Notes: generated by a model not told the origin, from the sequence alone. A stretch of 64,000 bases of DNA from Caryophanales bacterium (GCA_029240105.1 JARBTR010000011.1:62001-126000), one strand, 5' to 3'. Positions 47,483 through 61,179 are shown, counted from the first letter of the stretch. Made by a program: numbers and translations.

Positions 47483-48295
47483 TTATTTTGAAAAATCTGG
47501 AGCTATCACAATATGTCTATATGGTTCTGTTCCGTTTGAATAAGTTTTAATTTTTTTCTTATTCATTAATGCAGCATGAATAACTTTACGCTCATAGGAA
47601 GGCATTGGTTCAAGTGCAACTTCTTTCTTAGTATATAATGCTCGATCTGCCATTTTAAAGGCTAAACTCTCTAATGTTTCAGTTCTACGTTTACGATAGT
47701 CTTCAGCATCTAGTAAAATTGTCATAAACTGTTCTGAATGTTGATTTGCTACTAATTGAGCTAGATATTGTAAGGAGTTTAATACTTGTCCCCTCTTACC
47801 AATTAATAATGCGATTTTTTCACCAGACATTTTCAGAGTAACAAATTTCCCATTGATAGAGACCTCAATATCAATTAGTACACCCATATTTTTTGCTACA
47901 TCTAAAACAAATTCTTTTGTCTTATCAATAGCTAGTTTTTGTGATTCTTCATTAATAACAATTTGTTGAACTAATTGTTCTTTTTCTTTAATACCTTCAC
48001 TTTTTATTTCTACATTTGAAATTTTAGTTTCAGTCTTTGGTTTAAAAACAACTTTTTCTTCTTTAGCTTTTTCTTGTACTTTTGGTTCCGATGTTTCTCT
48101 TTCCAATCTTTCTAAAGCACTTTCATTTTTTAACGAAACTTTAACTATTGCTAATCGGGAACCAATTCCTAAAAACCCTTTTTTACCTTCATCAATAGTT
48201 ACAATATTTACTTGATCCAAGGTTGCATTTAATTGTTTTAAAGCAGAATCGACAGCTTCTTTAACAGATTGACCAGTTGCAGTAACTTGTTTCAT
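47483..48295 (-). CDS. jag: RNA-binding protein Jag (KhpB/EloR)
   Basis: 270-aa protein with an N-terminal Jag domain (TATGQSVKEAVDSALKQL; KKGFLGIG), a charged linker of about 80 residues rich in Lys and Glu, a type II KH domain (LLIGKRGQVLNSLQYL) and a C-terminal R3H domain (PMPSYERKVIHAAL). In other Firmicutes it binds RNA with KhpA and affects cell elongation. It overlaps spoIIIJ by one nt, so is coupled to the membrane insertase. Confidence 0.94.
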   Translation of the reverse strand: MKQVTATGQSVKEAVDSALKQLNATLDQVNIVTIDEGKKGFLGIGSRLAIVKVSLKNESALERLERETSEPKVQEKAKEEKVVFKPKTETKISNVEIKSEGIKEKEQLVQQIVINEESQKLAIDKTKEFVLDVAKNMGVLIDIEVSINGKFVTLKMSGEKIALLIGKRGQVLNSLQYLAQLVANQHSEQFMTILLDAEDYRKRRTETLESLAFKMADRALYTKKEVALEPMPSYERKVIHAALMNKKKIKTYSNGTEPYRHIVIAPDFSK

Positions 48296-49092
48296 TATTT
48301 TTTACCCCCAGCCTTTTTCGCATTAGCCGCTTTAATTTCAGGCGCTTTTACAAAATAAGTTTGGACAATCATAAAAATGTTACCCACAACCCAATACAAA
48401 GATAAAGCTGCTGGAAAATTAATCGCAAACATTAAAATCATAATTGGCATGATGTATGTCATCATTGCCATTTGCTGTGCCATTGGACTTGAATTATCTT
48501 GACCAATCATTGTTATTTTTTGTTGTAAAAATGTAGTAATCGCAGCAACTATTGGCAAAATGTAAAACGGATCTGGATTTCCCAAATCAAACCATAAAAA
48601 ATTGTGTTGTGCTATTTCACTTGTTCTGGAAATTGCTTGATAGAAAGCAATTAAAATAGGCATTTGAATAAATAATGGTAAACAGCCTGATAAAGGATTT
48701 ACTCCATTTTCCTTAAATAAAGCCATTTGTTCTTGTTGCATTTTCATTTGAGTCGCTTGATCTTTAGAACTATACTTTTCTTTTAATTTGTTAAGTTCCG
48801 GTTGTAAGGCTTGCATAGCTTTTGAGCTTTTCATTTGTTTTACCATTAATGGCAACATAGCAAATCTAACCAAAATAGTTACAATTACAATTGACATACC
48901 ATATCCGATGAAAGGTATATTTGCTACCCACTTAATTAAAAATGATAATGGATAGACAAAATAATGATTCCAAAAACCTGGTGAACTCGAAGTAATTTCT
49001 ACAATTTTTTGTTTTTCTGGTGAACCACATGCAGTTAAAATCATCATTAGAGCAACGATTAAAACTAGAAAAAAGATATTTCTTTTTTTCAA
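48295..49092 (-). CDS. spoIIIJ: Membrane protein insertase YidC (SpoIIIJ)
   Basis: 265-aa Oxa1-family insertase. A lipoprotein signal ends with LTACGS (lipidated Cys at about 22). Five membrane segments follow, with the hydrophilic-groove region including [20 protein letters not shown] (the positively charged groove Arg). It inserts membrane proteins with or without Sec and is needed for spoIIIA function in sporulation. It uses a TTG start after GGAGGGTTTATT. Downstream of rnpA. Confidence 0.95.
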   Translation of the reverse strand: MKKRNIFFLVLIVALMMILTACGSPEKQKIVEITSSSPGFWNHYFVYPLSFLIKWVANIPFIGYGMSIVIVTILVRFAMLPLMVKQMKSSKAMQALQPELNKLKEKYSSKDQATQMKMQQEQMALFKENGVNPLSGCLPLFIQMPILIAFYQAISRTSEIAQHNFLWFDLGNPDPFYILPIVAAITTFLQQKITMIGQDNSSPMAQQMAMMTYIMPIMILMFAINFPAALSLYWVVGNIFMIVQTYFVKAPEIKAANAKKAGGKK

Positions 49093-49179
49093 AATAAACC
49101 CTCCGTTTACTTTTTTTATTATATAGGTAAAACCATTAACCTCTTTTTAAATGCTAAAAATGATTCTATCATAAAATAG

Positions 49180-49214
49180 TAAAAAAGACGCAACAATCCT
49201 CTTTTACGTCTTTC
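49180..49214 (-). terminator. Weak hairpin after rnpA
   Basis: AAAGACG / CGTCTTT stem with a long loop followed by TTTTT on the minus strand. Confidence 0.55.
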
Positions 49215-49217
49215 TTA

Positions 49218-49583
49218 TTATTTAGTTTCACTATTACTAATCTTGCCCTCTATTAATGATGCCCTTTTCAAAATATGAATTAAACTACTTTTTACTTCAA
49301 AGAAATTAAATTTAGATAATTGTGATCGAGCAATTACAATGATATCAATATTTTTTATCAATAAAGGGTCTATCTCAATAAAAGACTGCCTCAAATAACG
49401 CTTAATTCGATTCCTTACAACAGCATTTCCAATTTTTTTACTAACAGACAAACCTATTCGAAAGTTTGTTTGATCTGTTTTAGAAATGACATAAATGACA
49501 ATTTGTTTATTTGCAAAAGATTTTCCTTTTTTAAAAACAAATTGAAATTCCTTTTCAGATTTAATTCTTCTATTTTTCTTCAA
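49218..49583 (-). CDS. rnpA: Ribonuclease P protein component
   Basis: 121-aa basic protein cofactor of RNase P for tRNA 5' processing. The RNR signature is RNRIKRYLRQSF (about 57-68); the start has KKNRRIKSEKEFQFVFKKGK. TTG start at 49583 after GAAGGTGTATT. Directly downstream of rpmH. Confidence 0.95.
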   Translation of the reverse strand: MKKNRRIKSEKEFQFVFKKGKSFANKQIVIYVISKTDQTNFRIGLSVSKKIGNAVVRNRIKRYLRQSFIEIDPLLIKNIDIIVIARSQLSKFNFFEVKSSLIHILKRASLIEGKISNSETK

Positions 49584-49629
49584 AATACACCTTCAATAAT
49601 TTCTTTGTTAGCTAAAATTTATATGTGTA

Positions 49630-49662
49630 TAAAAAAAACCACTGCATTCTGCAAGTGGTTTA
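49630..49662 (-). terminator. Hairpin between rpmH and rnpA
   Basis: AAACCACTTGCAG... / ...CTGCAGTGGTTT-like stem followed by TTTTTTTT on the minus strand. It would reduce read-through from rpmH into rnpA. Confidence 0.8.
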
Positions 49663-49666
49663 CTGG

Positions 49667-49801
49667 TTAAGCTGATAGTACGACTCTTCCTTTTTTACGA
49701 CGAGCAGCTAAGACTTTACGTCCGTTTTTTGTACTCATGCGTGCACGGAATCCGTGTACTTTACTGTGTTTACGTTTATTTGGTTGATATGTTCTTTTCA
49801 T
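49667..49801 (-). CDS. rpmH: 50S ribosomal protein L34
   Basis: 44-aa ribosomal protein, not long enough for routine open-frame lists but unmistakable: [20 protein letters not shown], then [19 protein letters not shown]. The ribosome-binding site AGGAGGTGTATACA precedes the ATG. It faces away from dnaA across the origin, the standard arrangement. Confidence 0.97.
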   Translation of the reverse strand: MKRTYQPNKRKHSKVHGFRARMSTKNGRKVLAARRKKGRVVLSA

Positions 49802-49859
49802 TGTATACACCTCCTGAAATTAGACAATTATCTTCAAATTATATATTCCACTTAAAAGT

Positions 49860-50294
49860 ATGTCAACAATTAATCAAATAAATTACTAATTTTTTGTTTA
49901 TTAAAAAATATTTTACATACGTTATACACAGGTGAAAAAAATAATATTTTATTTTCAAACAATTATCTACATTTTTTTCAATACTTATACACATATTCAA
50001 AACATGTGAATAATAATTATCCACATGTTAATACAATTGTGGATAATTATTATAATACTATTATTTAATGCAACAAATAATCTATTAAAAGTATCATTTC
50101 CTGTGGAAAACTATTTTAAAAAAGCTAGATTATCAACAACTTGTGGATAAAATGAGTATAAATAATACACAATGTTAATTTTAACATTAAAATTGTGTAT
50201 AACTTTTTAAAAAAATAAATGCTCTATTTTTAGTGCGAATTGGCTATTTTTAATATAAAATGAATAATACTAAACTATTTTTGAGGATATAATT
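49860..50294. other. oriC: Origin region I (rpmH-dnaA gap) with DnaA boxes
   Basis: 435 nt of very AT-rich DNA. Perfect DnaA boxes (TTATNCACA or complement) are at 49922-49930, 49985-49993, 50017-50025, 50038-50046, 50142-50150 and 50194-50202. Three have the high-affinity form TTATCCACA (50017 forward; 50038 and 50142 reverse). This is the equivalent of the upstream part of the bipartite Bacillus origin and also the dnaA autoregulatory region. Confidence 0.9.
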
Positions 50295-51638
50295 TTGGAA
50301 AATTTAAGCTCACTTTGGCAAAAAACATTGGAAGATATTAAAAAAAACCTTGCGAAGTCCAGTTTTGACACATGGTTTAAAGATCTAAGTCCATTAAAAT
50401 TGGAAAAAAATGAATTTTCTATTCAAGCAACTAGTGATTTTGTAAAAAATAGAATTCAGACTAATTATTTGGATACAATACAGCAAGCATTATTAAATAT
50501 AACTGGAGAAACTTACAAAGTTATAATCACATCTGGTGAAACCCTTATACATACATCTGTACCAATTAACAAATTTATAGATCAATCAAATTTTGAATTA
50601 GCAGAATTTGAATTTGCTTCATTACTTGATAAGTACACTTTTGATAAGTTTGTTGTAGGATCTGGTAATAAATTCGCACATGCTGCCAGTTTAGCAGTAG
50701 CTGAAGATCCAGGTAATGCGTATAACCCATTATTTATATATGGTGGTTCAGGACTTGGTAAAACACATTTACTACAAGCAATAGGACATTCTGTTAGAGA
50801 TAGAAATTCAGTATCTAAAATAGTCTATGTTTCCTCAGAAAAATTTATGAATGAATTTATTCAATCTATTAGGGAATCAAAAAGTGAAGAGTTTAGACAA
50901 AAATATCGTAAAGTAGATTTACTTTTAATTGATGATATTCAGTTTTTAGCTGGAAGAAGTGGGACGCAAGAAGAATTTTTTCATACTTTTAATACTTTAT
51001 TTGAAGCTGGAAAACAAATAGTAATTACTAGTGATAGGCCGCCAAACGAAATACAAACACTAGAAAATCGACTTAGAACACGCTTTAGTTGGGGACTAAT
51101 TACCGATATATCAGAACCAGATTTAGAAACTAGAATCGCTATATTACAACGAAAGATTAAATCTGAAGGTTTAGATATAGGTGATGATGTACTCCTATAT
51201 ATAGCAAATTCAATAGAGACCAATATTAGAGAATTAGAAGGTGCATTAACAAGAGTTTTGGCGTACTCTTCCTTAATGAATGAAGAAATATCAGAAAACC
51301 TTGCAATAGAAGCATTGAAAAATATAATTCCTACCTCTAATTCAAATAAAACAGTTAGTATATTAGACATTCAAAAATTAGTAGCGAATCACTATCATAT
51401 ACGATTAGAAGATTTCAAATCTAAAACGAGAACTAAAACTATTGCATTCCCAAGACAAATAGCAATGTATTTAACAAGAAATTTAACATCTTTATCTTTA
51501 CCACAAATAGGTGAAGAGTTTGGTGGAAGAGATCATACAACAGTCATGCATGCGTGTGAAAAAATAAAAGAGTTACAAAAAGAAGATAAAATCTTCTATC
51601 AACAAATGGAGACATTCAAGAAAAGTCTTAAATTTTAA
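50295..51638 (+). CDS. dnaA: Chromosomal replication initiator DnaA
   Basis: 447-aa AAA+ initiator. Domain I (about 1-80) is followed by a short linker; Walker A GGSGLGKT is at 150-157, Walker B LLIDDIQFLAG at about 214-224, and the C-terminal DNA-binding signature EEFGGRDHTTVMHA at about 410-423. TTG start at 50295, eight nt after GAGG. DnaA boxes flank the gene on both sides. Confidence 0.98.
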   Translation: MENLSSLWQKTLEDIKKNLAKSSFDTWFKDLSPLKLEKNEFSIQATSDFVKNRIQTNYLDTIQQALLNITGETYKVIITSGETLIHTSVPINKFIDQSNFELAEFEFASLLDKYTFDKFVVGSGNKFAHAASLAVAEDPGNAYNPLFIYGGSGLGKTHLLQAIGHSVRDRNSVSKIVYVSSEKFMNEFIQSIRESKSEEFRQKYRKVDLLLIDDIQFLAGRSGTQEEFFHTFNTLFEAGKQIVITSDRPPNEIQTLENRLRTRFSWGLITDISEPDLETRIAILQRKIKSEGLDIGDDVLLYIANSIETNIRELEGALTRVLAYSSLMNEEISENLAIEALKNIIPTSNSNKTVSILDIQKLVANHYHIRLEDFKSKTRTKTIAFPRQIAMYLTRNLTSLSLPQIGEEFGGRDHTTVMHACEKIKELQKEDKIFYQQMETFKKSLKF

Positions 51639-51807
51639 TAGTCAAAATTGTGGATAACTATTTGTTTCTTTTCAACAATTTATTCACACAAAAACCGTCT
51701 GTTTTACCAATAGTAAACATAACTTATCCACTTATCCACAGTTACTACTACTTCTATTACTATTTTAAAATATAAAAAATAAACTATGAAATATTTTGGA
51801 GGACAAA
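51639..51807. other. oriC: Origin region II (dnaA-dnaN gap) with DnaA boxes and DnaA-trio
   Basis: DnaA boxes at 51649-51657 (reverse), 51680-51688 and 51732-51740, with a near box at 51724-51732. The last box, TTATCCACA, is followed after two bases by TACTACTACTTCTATTAC (51743-51760), the repeated triplets of a DnaA-trio, and then by an AT-rich stretch. This is the expected unwinding site. Confidence 0.9.
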
Positions 51808-52938
51808 ATGAAAATAATTATTCAACGTGATCGACTCATTCAAGGAGTAAATGACTGTTTGAGGGCTATCACATCAAGAACAACGCTAGCAATTTTAACA
51901 AACATAAAACTTTCAGTAGAAAAAAACGGATTAATTTTAACTGGAAGTGATTCTGATATTTCTATTGAGACTTTTATCCCAGCAGAAGAAGCTGGTGACG
52001 AAATAATAGAAATTAAACAAACTGGATCTATTTGTTTAAAAGCAAGCCTATTCTCAGAAATAATTAAAAAATTACCCCAAGATACAGTTGAATTAGAAGT
52101 AAAAGAAAATTATTTAACTACAATTAAATCTGGAAAATCAGAATTTAAAATTAATGGATTAAATGCTAATGATTATCCACAATTACCAACCGTAGAAAAA
52201 GATAATGGTTATTCAATTCCAGTTGACTTATTAAAAACAATAATAAAACAAACAGTTTATGCTGTAGCAACAACAGAAACGAGACCTATACTAACAGGTG
52301 TAAATTGGGTAATTGAAGATGGCAAATTAACATGTGCTGCAACAGATAGCCACCGCTTATCTAAAAAGGTAATCCCTTTTATTACTAAAGAACAAAAAAT
52401 AAACATTATCATCCCTGGGAAGAGTTTAGAAGAACTTAGCAAAATTCTAATAGACTCTGCTGAATCTGTTGAGATTTTTTTCACAAAAAATCAGGTGTTA
52501 TTTAAATCTAAAAATATTATGTTTTATTCAAGACTCTTAGAAGGTATATATCCTGATATAGAAAGACTAATTCCACCAGATACAAAAACAACAATCGTTT
52601 TGAATACAAAAGATTTTCTTAAATCCATTGATCGTGCTTCTATTTTAGCTAGAGAAAATAGAACAAATACAGTTTTATTTACATCAAATAACGAAATGAT
52701 TGAAATTTCCTCATTTACTCCAGAAGTAGGAAATGTAGTCGAGGATATTCAAGCAAGCCAATTTAACGGGGAAAACCTTAAAATTTCTTTTAATGCTAGA
52801 TATGTTATTGATGCTTTAAGAACAATTGATGACGAGGAAACAATCATTCGATTCACAGGAATTATGAGGCCATTCGTATTAAAAGGTGCTGGTGATGATT
52901 CTATAACACAATTAATTCTTCCTGTTAGAACTGTATAA
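51808..52938 (+). CDS. dnaN: DNA polymerase III beta subunit (sliding clamp)
   Basis: 376-aa clamp that tethers polymerase to DNA. Three repeated clamp domains; KIIIQRDRLIQGVNDCLRA at the start, ATDSHRLSKK in the middle, and the C-terminal FVLKGAGDDSITQLILPVRT. ATG 51808 directly follows GGAGGACAAA; the in-frame TTG at 51796 is inside that site. A terminator follows. Confidence 0.97.
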   Translation: MKIIIQRDRLIQGVNDCLRAITSRTTLAILTNIKLSVEKNGLILTGSDSDISIETFIPAEEAGDEIIEIKQTGSICLKASLFSEIIKKLPQDTVELEVKENYLTTIKSGKSEFKINGLNANDYPQLPTVEKDNGYSIPVDLLKTIIKQTVYAVATTETRPILTGVNWVIEDGKLTCAATDSHRLSKKVIPFITKEQKINIIIPGKSLEELSKILIDSAESVEIFFTKNQVLFKSKNIMFYSRLLEGIYPDIERLIPPDTKTTIVLNTKDFLKSIDRASILARENRTNTVLFTSNNEMIEISSFTPEVGNVVEDIQASQFNGENLKISFNARYVIDALRTIDDEETIIRFTGIMRPFVLKGAGDDSITQLILPVRTV

Positions 52939-52948
52939 AAAGAAGCTT

Positions 52949-52987
52949 AAACCTGTAATTTACATTCGTTTTTTACAGGTTTTTTTG
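52949..52987 (+). terminator. Terminator of dnaN
   Basis: AAACCTGTAA / TTACAGGTTT stem followed by TTTT. Confidence 0.85.
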
Positions 52988-53050
52988 TGATTATTTCCTA
53001 TTTATAGTAAAATAAATGTTTAAGGGATTTTTTAATTTTGAGAGGTTTTT

Positions 53051-53269
53051 ATGAAAAAAATAAATATACAAACTGAATATATAACATTAGGACAATTTCT
53101 TAAATTAGCGGATATCATCCAATCTGGTGGTGAAGCTAAATGGTTTCTTTCAGAAAATGAAATAATCATAAATAAAGAAATTGATAATCGAAGAGGAAGA
53201 AAATTAAGAAACAACGATCATATAGAAATCAATGGATATGGAAGTTATATTGTAAAAAATGAAGGTTAG
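53051..53269 (+). CDS. yaaA: S4-domain RNA-binding protein YaaA
   Basis: 72-aa S4-like protein: YITLGQFLKLADIIQSGGEA, then INKEIDNRRGRKL, which is the S4 alpha-L RNA-binding motif. It lies between dnaN and recF as in nearly all Bacillales; thought to act in ribosome assembly. The gene starts after GAGAGGTTTTT. Confidence 0.93.
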   Translation: MKKINIQTEYITLGQFLKLADIIQSGGEAKWFLSENEIIINKEIDNRRGRKLRNNDHIEINGYGSYIVKNEG

Positions 53270-53306
53270 TTACTTGATGTATATTAAGTAACTTATAGGT
53301 ACAATT

Positions 53307-56397
<3,091 letters not shown>

Positions 56398-56446
56398 TAA
56401 ATTTCTGTTTTACTTTTTAATGAAACAGATTGAAAGAGGACAATTC

Positions 56447-58966
56447 ATGTCAGAAATTCAACAACCTAGAGTAAAAGAAATAAATATTAGCAAGGAAATG
56501 AGGACATCATTTCTAGACTACGCGATGAGTGTAATTGTTTCACGTGCGCTACCTGATGTTCGTGATGGATTGAAGCCAGTTCATCGTCGAATTTTATATG
56601 CGATGAATGACTTAGGGATGACTTCAGACAAAGCATACAAAAAATCAGCACGTATTGTTGGAGAAGTAATTGGTAAGTATCATCCACATGGTGATTCAGC
56701 TGTTTATGAAACAATGGTTCGTATGGCACAGGATTTCAACTATCGCTATATGTTAGTTGATGGTCATGGAAATTTCGGTTCAATTGATGGAGACTCTGCG
56801 GCAGCAATGCGTTACACAGAAGCACGTATGTCAAAAATTTCAATGGAATTGCTTCGTGATATAAATAAGGACACAATTGATTATCGTGATAACTACGATG
56901 GTTCTGAAAAAGAGCCAATTGTTATGCCAGCACGTTTTCCAAACCTTTTAGTAAATGGTTCAACAGGTATCGCAGTTGGTATGGCTACTAATATTCCGCC
57001 ACATCAACTTGGAGAAGTTATTGATGGCATTTTGGCATTAAGTAAAAACCAAGATGTTTCTATAGCTGAATTAATGGAGCATATTCCAGGTCCAGATTTT
57101 CCAACAGCTGGAAAAATATTTGGTAAAAGTGGTATACGTCGTGCTTATGAAACAGGCCGTGGATCAATTATCATGCGTGCAACACATGTAATAGAAGAAA
57201 AATCAAATGGTCGTTTTTCTATTATCATTAATGAAATTCCTTACCAAGTAAATAAAGCAAACTTGATTGAAAGAATAGCAGATTTAGTCCGTGATAAAAC
57301 AATTGATGGTATTTCAGATTTACGTGATGAATCTGATCGAAATGGAATGCGCATTGTAATTGAATTAAAACGTGAAGCAAATGTAGATGTGCTTATGAAC
57401 AAACTTTATAAACATACTGCGTTGCAATCAAGTTTTGGTATTAATTTATTAGCACTTGTTGATGGACAACCAAAGGTACTAAACTTAAAGGAATGTTTAG
57501 TACATTATTTAGAACATCAAAAGGTTATTATCCGCCGTCGTACGGAATTTGATTTACGAAAAGCTGAAGCACGAGCACATATTTTAGAAGGTTTAAGAAT
57601 AGCACTTGATCACATTGATGCAATTATTGCTTTAATTCGTGCTTCAAAAACTACAGATGAAGCACGTCAAGGCTTAATGGAAAAATTCAATCTTTCTGAA
57701 AAACAAGCACAAGCTATTTTAGACATGCGTTTACAACGCCTAACTGGTTTAGAGCGTGAAAAAATTGAAGAAGAATACCAAGCACTTGTAACGTTAATTG
57801 CTGAACTTCAAGCAATTTTAGCTGATGAAGAAAAATTAGTTCAAATTATTCGAGATGAATTGAATGAAATAAAAGAACGCTTCAATGATAAACGCCGTAC
57901 TGAAATTATTTCTGCAGGACTTGAAACATTAGAAGACGAAGATTTAATTCCACAAGAAAATATTGTTATAACATTAACAAATAAGGGCTATATTAAACGA
58001 TTACCAGCCAATACGTATCGCAGTCAACGCCGTGGTGGTAGAGGTATTCAAGGAATGAGTACAAATGAGGATGATTTTGTTGAACAACTCGTTTCAACAT
58101 CAACTCATGATACAATCCTATTCTTTACAACAAAAGGAAAAGTATATCGTCTAAGAGGTTTTGAGCTTCCTGAATTTAGTCGTACAGCAAAAGGTATTCC
58201 AATTATAAATAAATTAAGTCTTGACCCAGGCGAAACTGTAAACACAATGATTGCTGTAAAAGAATTTACTGATAATCAGTATTTATTCTTCACAACAAAA
58301 CTGGGTGTTTCAAAGCGATGTTCATTGTCGTCCTTTGCAAATATTAGACAGAATGGATTAATTGCTCTTGGTCTACGAGATAACGATGAGCTTATGTCAG
58401 TAAAGTTAACTGATGGAGAATGCCACATAATTATAGGAACTCAAAGCGGTATGTTGGTTCGTTTTGACGAAAATGATATTCGTTGCATGGGAAGAACAGC
58501 GGCAGGAGTTAGAGGAATTAGACTTCGTACTGATGACGTCGTTGTAGGTGTAGATATATTAAAACCAGGTAATGAAATTCTAACAGTAACCCGTAATGGA
58601 TATGGTAAACGTACGAGTGAAGAAGAATACCGTTTACAAAACAGAGGCGGTTATGGAATAAAAACATGTAACGTTACGGATAAAAATGGACCTGTCGTTT
58701 CTGTTCAAACTGTTACTGGCGAAGAAGATCTTATGATAATAACTGCCGAGGGAGTTATTATTCGTATGGATATAGCTTCAATATCTGTTTTCGGTAGAAA
58801 TTCTCAAGGTGTTCGCTTAATTAAACTTGGTGATTCTGATCAAAGTTTTGTATCCAGTGTAACTAAGGTTGAAAAAGAAGATATAGAAGATGATATTTTA
58901 GAATCTGAAAATGAGTTAACAGAAGTAGAAATGTTAACTACCAATGAAGATTTAACTTTAGAATAG
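56447..58966 (+). CDS. gyrA: DNA gyrase subunit A
   Basis: 839-aa breakage-reunion subunit. The quinolone region [17 protein letters not shown] has the wild-type Ser and Glu, and the catalytic Tyr is in [11 protein letters not shown] (about 118-128). The C-terminal beta-pinwheel carries the GyrA-box as QRRGGRG. ATG 56447 after AGAGGACAATTC is chosen; the frame from 56420 adds 9 residues without a ribosome-binding site. In B. subtilis an rRNA operon follows; here yaaC does. Confidence 0.97.
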   Translation: MSEIQQPRVKEINISKEMRTSFLDYAMSVIVSRALPDVRDGLKPVHRRILYAMNDLGMTSDKAYKKSARIVGEVIGKYHPHGDSAVYETMVRMAQDFNYRYMLVDGHGNFGSIDGDSAAAMRYTEARMSKISMELLRDINKDTIDYRDNYDGSEKEPIVMPARFPNLLVNGSTGIAVGMATNIPPHQLGEVIDGILALSKNQDVSIAELMEHIPGPDFPTAGKIFGKSGIRRAYETGRGSIIMRATHVIEEKSNGRFSIIINEIPYQVNKANLIERIADLVRDKTIDGISDLRDESDRNGMRIVIELKREANVDVLMNKLYKHTALQSSFGINLLALVDGQPKVLNLKECLVHYLEHQKVIIRRRTEFDLRKAEARAHILEGLRIALDHIDAIIALIRASKTTDEARQGLMEKFNLSEKQAQAILDMRLQRLTGLEREKIEEEYQALVTLIAELQAILADEEKLVQIIRDELNEIKERFNDKRRTEIISAGLETLEDEDLIPQENIVITLTNKGYIKRLPANTYRSQRRGGRGIQGMSTNEDDFVEQLVSTSTHDTILFFTTKGKVYRLRGFELPEFSRTAKGIPIINKLSLDPGETVNTMIAVKEFTDNQYLFFTTKLGVSKRCSLSSFANIRQNGLIALGLRDNDELMSVKLTDGECHIIIGTQSGMLVRFDENDIRCMGRTAAGVRGIRLRTDDVVVGVDILKPGNEILTVTRNGYGKRTSEEEYRLQNRGGYGIKTCNVTDKNGPVVSVQTVTGEEDLMIITAEGVIIRMDIASISVFGRNSQGVRLIKLGDSDQSFVSSVTKVEKEDIEDDILESENELTEVEMLTTNEDLTLE

Positions 58967-58970
58967 GTTA

Positions 58971-59013
58971 AAAACAGTAGAAAAACTAAAGGTTTTTCTA
59001 CTGTTTATTTTTA
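58971..59013. terminator. Bidirectional terminator between gyrA and yaaC
   Basis: Perfect 15-bp stem AAACAGTAGAAAAAC with its complement and a 5-nt loop. Confidence 0.9.
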
Positions 59014-59718
59014 AAATTCTAGTAAAAATTTTAAAACTAGAGATTGTGTTTCTTTCAAGGAAATATTTAAAAATTGATTAATAAAAATAAAGTCAAAATG
59101 AGAAAAATTCTTTAATAAATCTGACCACCATTCAGATTCATATCTGACAATCATACTTAAGTTGTATAAAAGTAAGTAATGAGTAAGTAACTCAGGCAAG
59201 ATAACTTTTTTATTTAAATGAATCGATAGAAGTTTAAAAGTACTAGATAAATCTTTTACCTGATCAAGTAACTGAAGCATTGAGTATTTTTCGAAAGGTG
59301 AAATCTGTATTTGATAAAGTTGGTTTGCAGCATGTGAAAAAAAACCATTTTTTTGAATCTTAATCTCATCTTTTAAAAATTCATAACCACTTTTCTTACG
59401 TTTTCGAGTAGAAACACCATGAGATAAAACAGCAGAATTTTCAGGATAAAAAGGGTCAACTTTTAACACACATGCTTTCATAAGGTGAAGGAGACCATAA
59501 AAAAGAAGCAGAGGCTTTATTTGAATAGGACTTATTTCAGCTTGTCGAAAATATATGATTCCATGTTCAAGATAAGAAATGAAAGAATAACAATTTTCAT
59601 ATGCCAAAATCTTTGGATTTTGGACATTTAAATTCTCATAATTTTTTTGTAAAAATGAAGTAGTAAACTTCGATGAAAAAAATACTGAAAAATTTTCATA
59701 ATCTAAAACATTATGCAA
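59011..59718 (-). CDS. yaaC: YaaC-like protein
   Basis: 235-aa protein of the YaaC family, recognised by LAYENCYSFISYLEHGIIYF, then LLLFYGLLHLMKACVLKVDP, LSHGVSTRKRKKSGYEF and LPELLTHYLLLYNLSMIVRY. B. subtilis YaaC is about 315 aa, so roughly 70-80 residues seem to be missing between the central region and the LPELL segment. Function unknown. It is on the minus strand against its neighbours, as in B. subtilis. Confidence 0.87.
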   Translation of the reverse strand: MHNVLDYENFSVFFSSKFTTSFLQKNYENLNVQNPKILAYENCYSFISYLEHGIIYFRQAEISPIQIKPLLLFYGLLHLMKACVLKVDPFYPENSAVLSHGVSTRKRKKSGYEFLKDEIKIQKNGFFSHAANQLYQIQISPFEKYSMLQLLDQVKDLSSTFKLLSIHLNKKVILPELLTHYLLLYNLSMIVRYESEWWSDLLKNFSHFDFIFINQFLNISLKETQSLVLKFLLEF

Positions 59719-59843
59719 AGAAAGCGCCCCAATGATTTTTAGCTTATTTTTAGCTAATTTGATGGAAACAATTCAACTATTTTTATTGATAGAATTATGA
59801 TAGAATATCAAAGTTTACATAGCAGGATAATTTGGAGGAAGCA

Positions 59844-61127
59844 ATGGCTATTATTAAAAAAATTTGTATTAAAGTAATGTTGTTTGCGATTATTTTTACG
59901 TCTATCATTTCTGTAAATATCGCAAGTGTTAGTGCTGAGGAGGATACACTCTCATTAAATGCGGAGGCTGCAATTCTAATAGATGCAGACACTGGGCAAG
60001 TATTGTATGAAAAAAATGCTGATGAAATGCTTGGAGTAGCAAGTATGTCAAAAATGATGACTGAATACTTGGTACTTGAGGCAATTAATAAAAATAAAAT
60101 AAGTTGGGATCAAGAGGTGCTAATTGATAAGTATGTACATGATTTATCAGGTGCACCTAACTTATCTAATGTTGGCTTAACAGACGGGGAAACATATACC
60201 GTTAAAGAACTTTTTGAAGCTATGGCTGTTTATTCTGGTAACGGAGCAACTGTTGCACTTGCTCAACTTCTAGGTAGTTCAGAAGCTAATTACATTAAGC
60301 TAATGAATAAAAAAGCAAAAGAATTAGGATTGAAGGACTATTACTTTGTAAATAGCTCTGGACTTAATAATGAAGACTTATTAGGTCAAATCCCAGCAGG
60401 TGGTCCAACTGATGAAAATTTAATGTCAGCACGTTCAACTGCGCTATTAGCATATTCATTATTAAAAGATTTTCCAGAAATTTTAAAGACTACTAGCATT
60501 GAAAAATTACAGTTTAAAGATGGTAGAACATATCCAAACTTTAACTGGATGTTACCTGGATTAACTTTTGGTTATAACGGAGTTGATGGTCTTAAAACGG
60601 GGTCAACAGATTTTGCTGGTTCTTGTTGTACGATAACTGCAAAGAAAAATGGCCAACGAGTAATATCTATAGTAATGAAATGTAAAAGCAAAGAAGCTCG
60701 TTTCCAAGAAACACAAAAAGTCCTAAATTATGCTTTTAGTAATTTTTCAAAAAAGCAAGTTTCTAAAGCAAATTCAATAATTAAGAGTAAAAAAACAGTA
60801 CCCGTTTTAAAAGGGAAGACAGACAAAGTTAAAATTGCTGCTAAATCAAAAATTGATATCATCGTTGGTAAAAATAATTCAGAAAAATATCAATTAAAAT
60901 TTGTTCCTGATAAAAAGAAATTTGATAAAAAAGGTAATTTAACAGCTCCTGTTAAAAAAGGAGAAAAAGTAGGAACAGCTATTTTAGTTGATTCGCAAGG
61001 TAAAAAAATTAGTTTTATTGATGAAAAAGGTTTATCTACTACACAAACAGTAGTAGTAACTACTCAAAAAGTAGAAAAAGCAAATATATTTGTTTTATTC
61101 TTTAGATCAATAAAAGAAAAATTCTAG
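59844..61127 (+). CDS. dacA: D-alanyl-D-alanine carboxypeptidase (PBP5)
   Basis: 427-aa low-molecular-weight penicillin-binding protein that trims the terminal D-Ala from peptidoglycan pentapeptides. Signal peptide about 1-31 (cut near VSA-EE). Peptidase S11 motifs: SMSK (SxxK, nucleophile Ser), SGN (in VYSGNGATVA) and KTG (in GLKTGSTDF). A C-terminal beta domain and an amphipathic membrane anchor (NIFVLFFRSIKEKF) follow. ATG 59844 follows GGAGGAAGCA. guaB, normally upstream, is absent. Confidence 0.96.
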   Translation: MAIIKKICIKVMLFAIIFTSIISVNIASVSAEEDTLSLNAEAAILIDADTGQVLYEKNADEMLGVASMSKMMTEYLVLEAINKNKISWDQEVLIDKYVHDLSGAPNLSNVGLTDGETYTVKELFEAMAVYSGNGATVALAQLLGSSEANYIKLMNKKAKELGLKDYYFVNSSGLNNEDLLGQIPAGGPTDENLMSARSTALLAYSLLKDFPEILKTTSIEKLQFKDGRTYPNFNWMLPGLTFGYNGVDGLKTGSTDFAGSCCTITAKKNGQRVISIVMKCKSKEARFQETQKVLNYAFSNFSKKQVSKANSIIKSKKTVPVLKGKTDKVKIAAKSKIDIIVGKNNSEKYQLKFVPDKKKFDKKGNLTAPVKKGEKVGTAILVDSQGKKISFIDEKGLSTTQTVVVTTQKVEKANIFVLFFRSIKEKF

Positions 61128-61179
61128 GCATAAATCCGTTGCATAGGGTTAAAATGTATAGTATATTAGTAAAAATAAA

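Noticed and set aside
56536-56551. parS-like TGTTTCACGTG inside gyrA
   Set aside because: Only the left half and centre match (11 bases); the right arm CGCTA does not. Coding constraint explains it.
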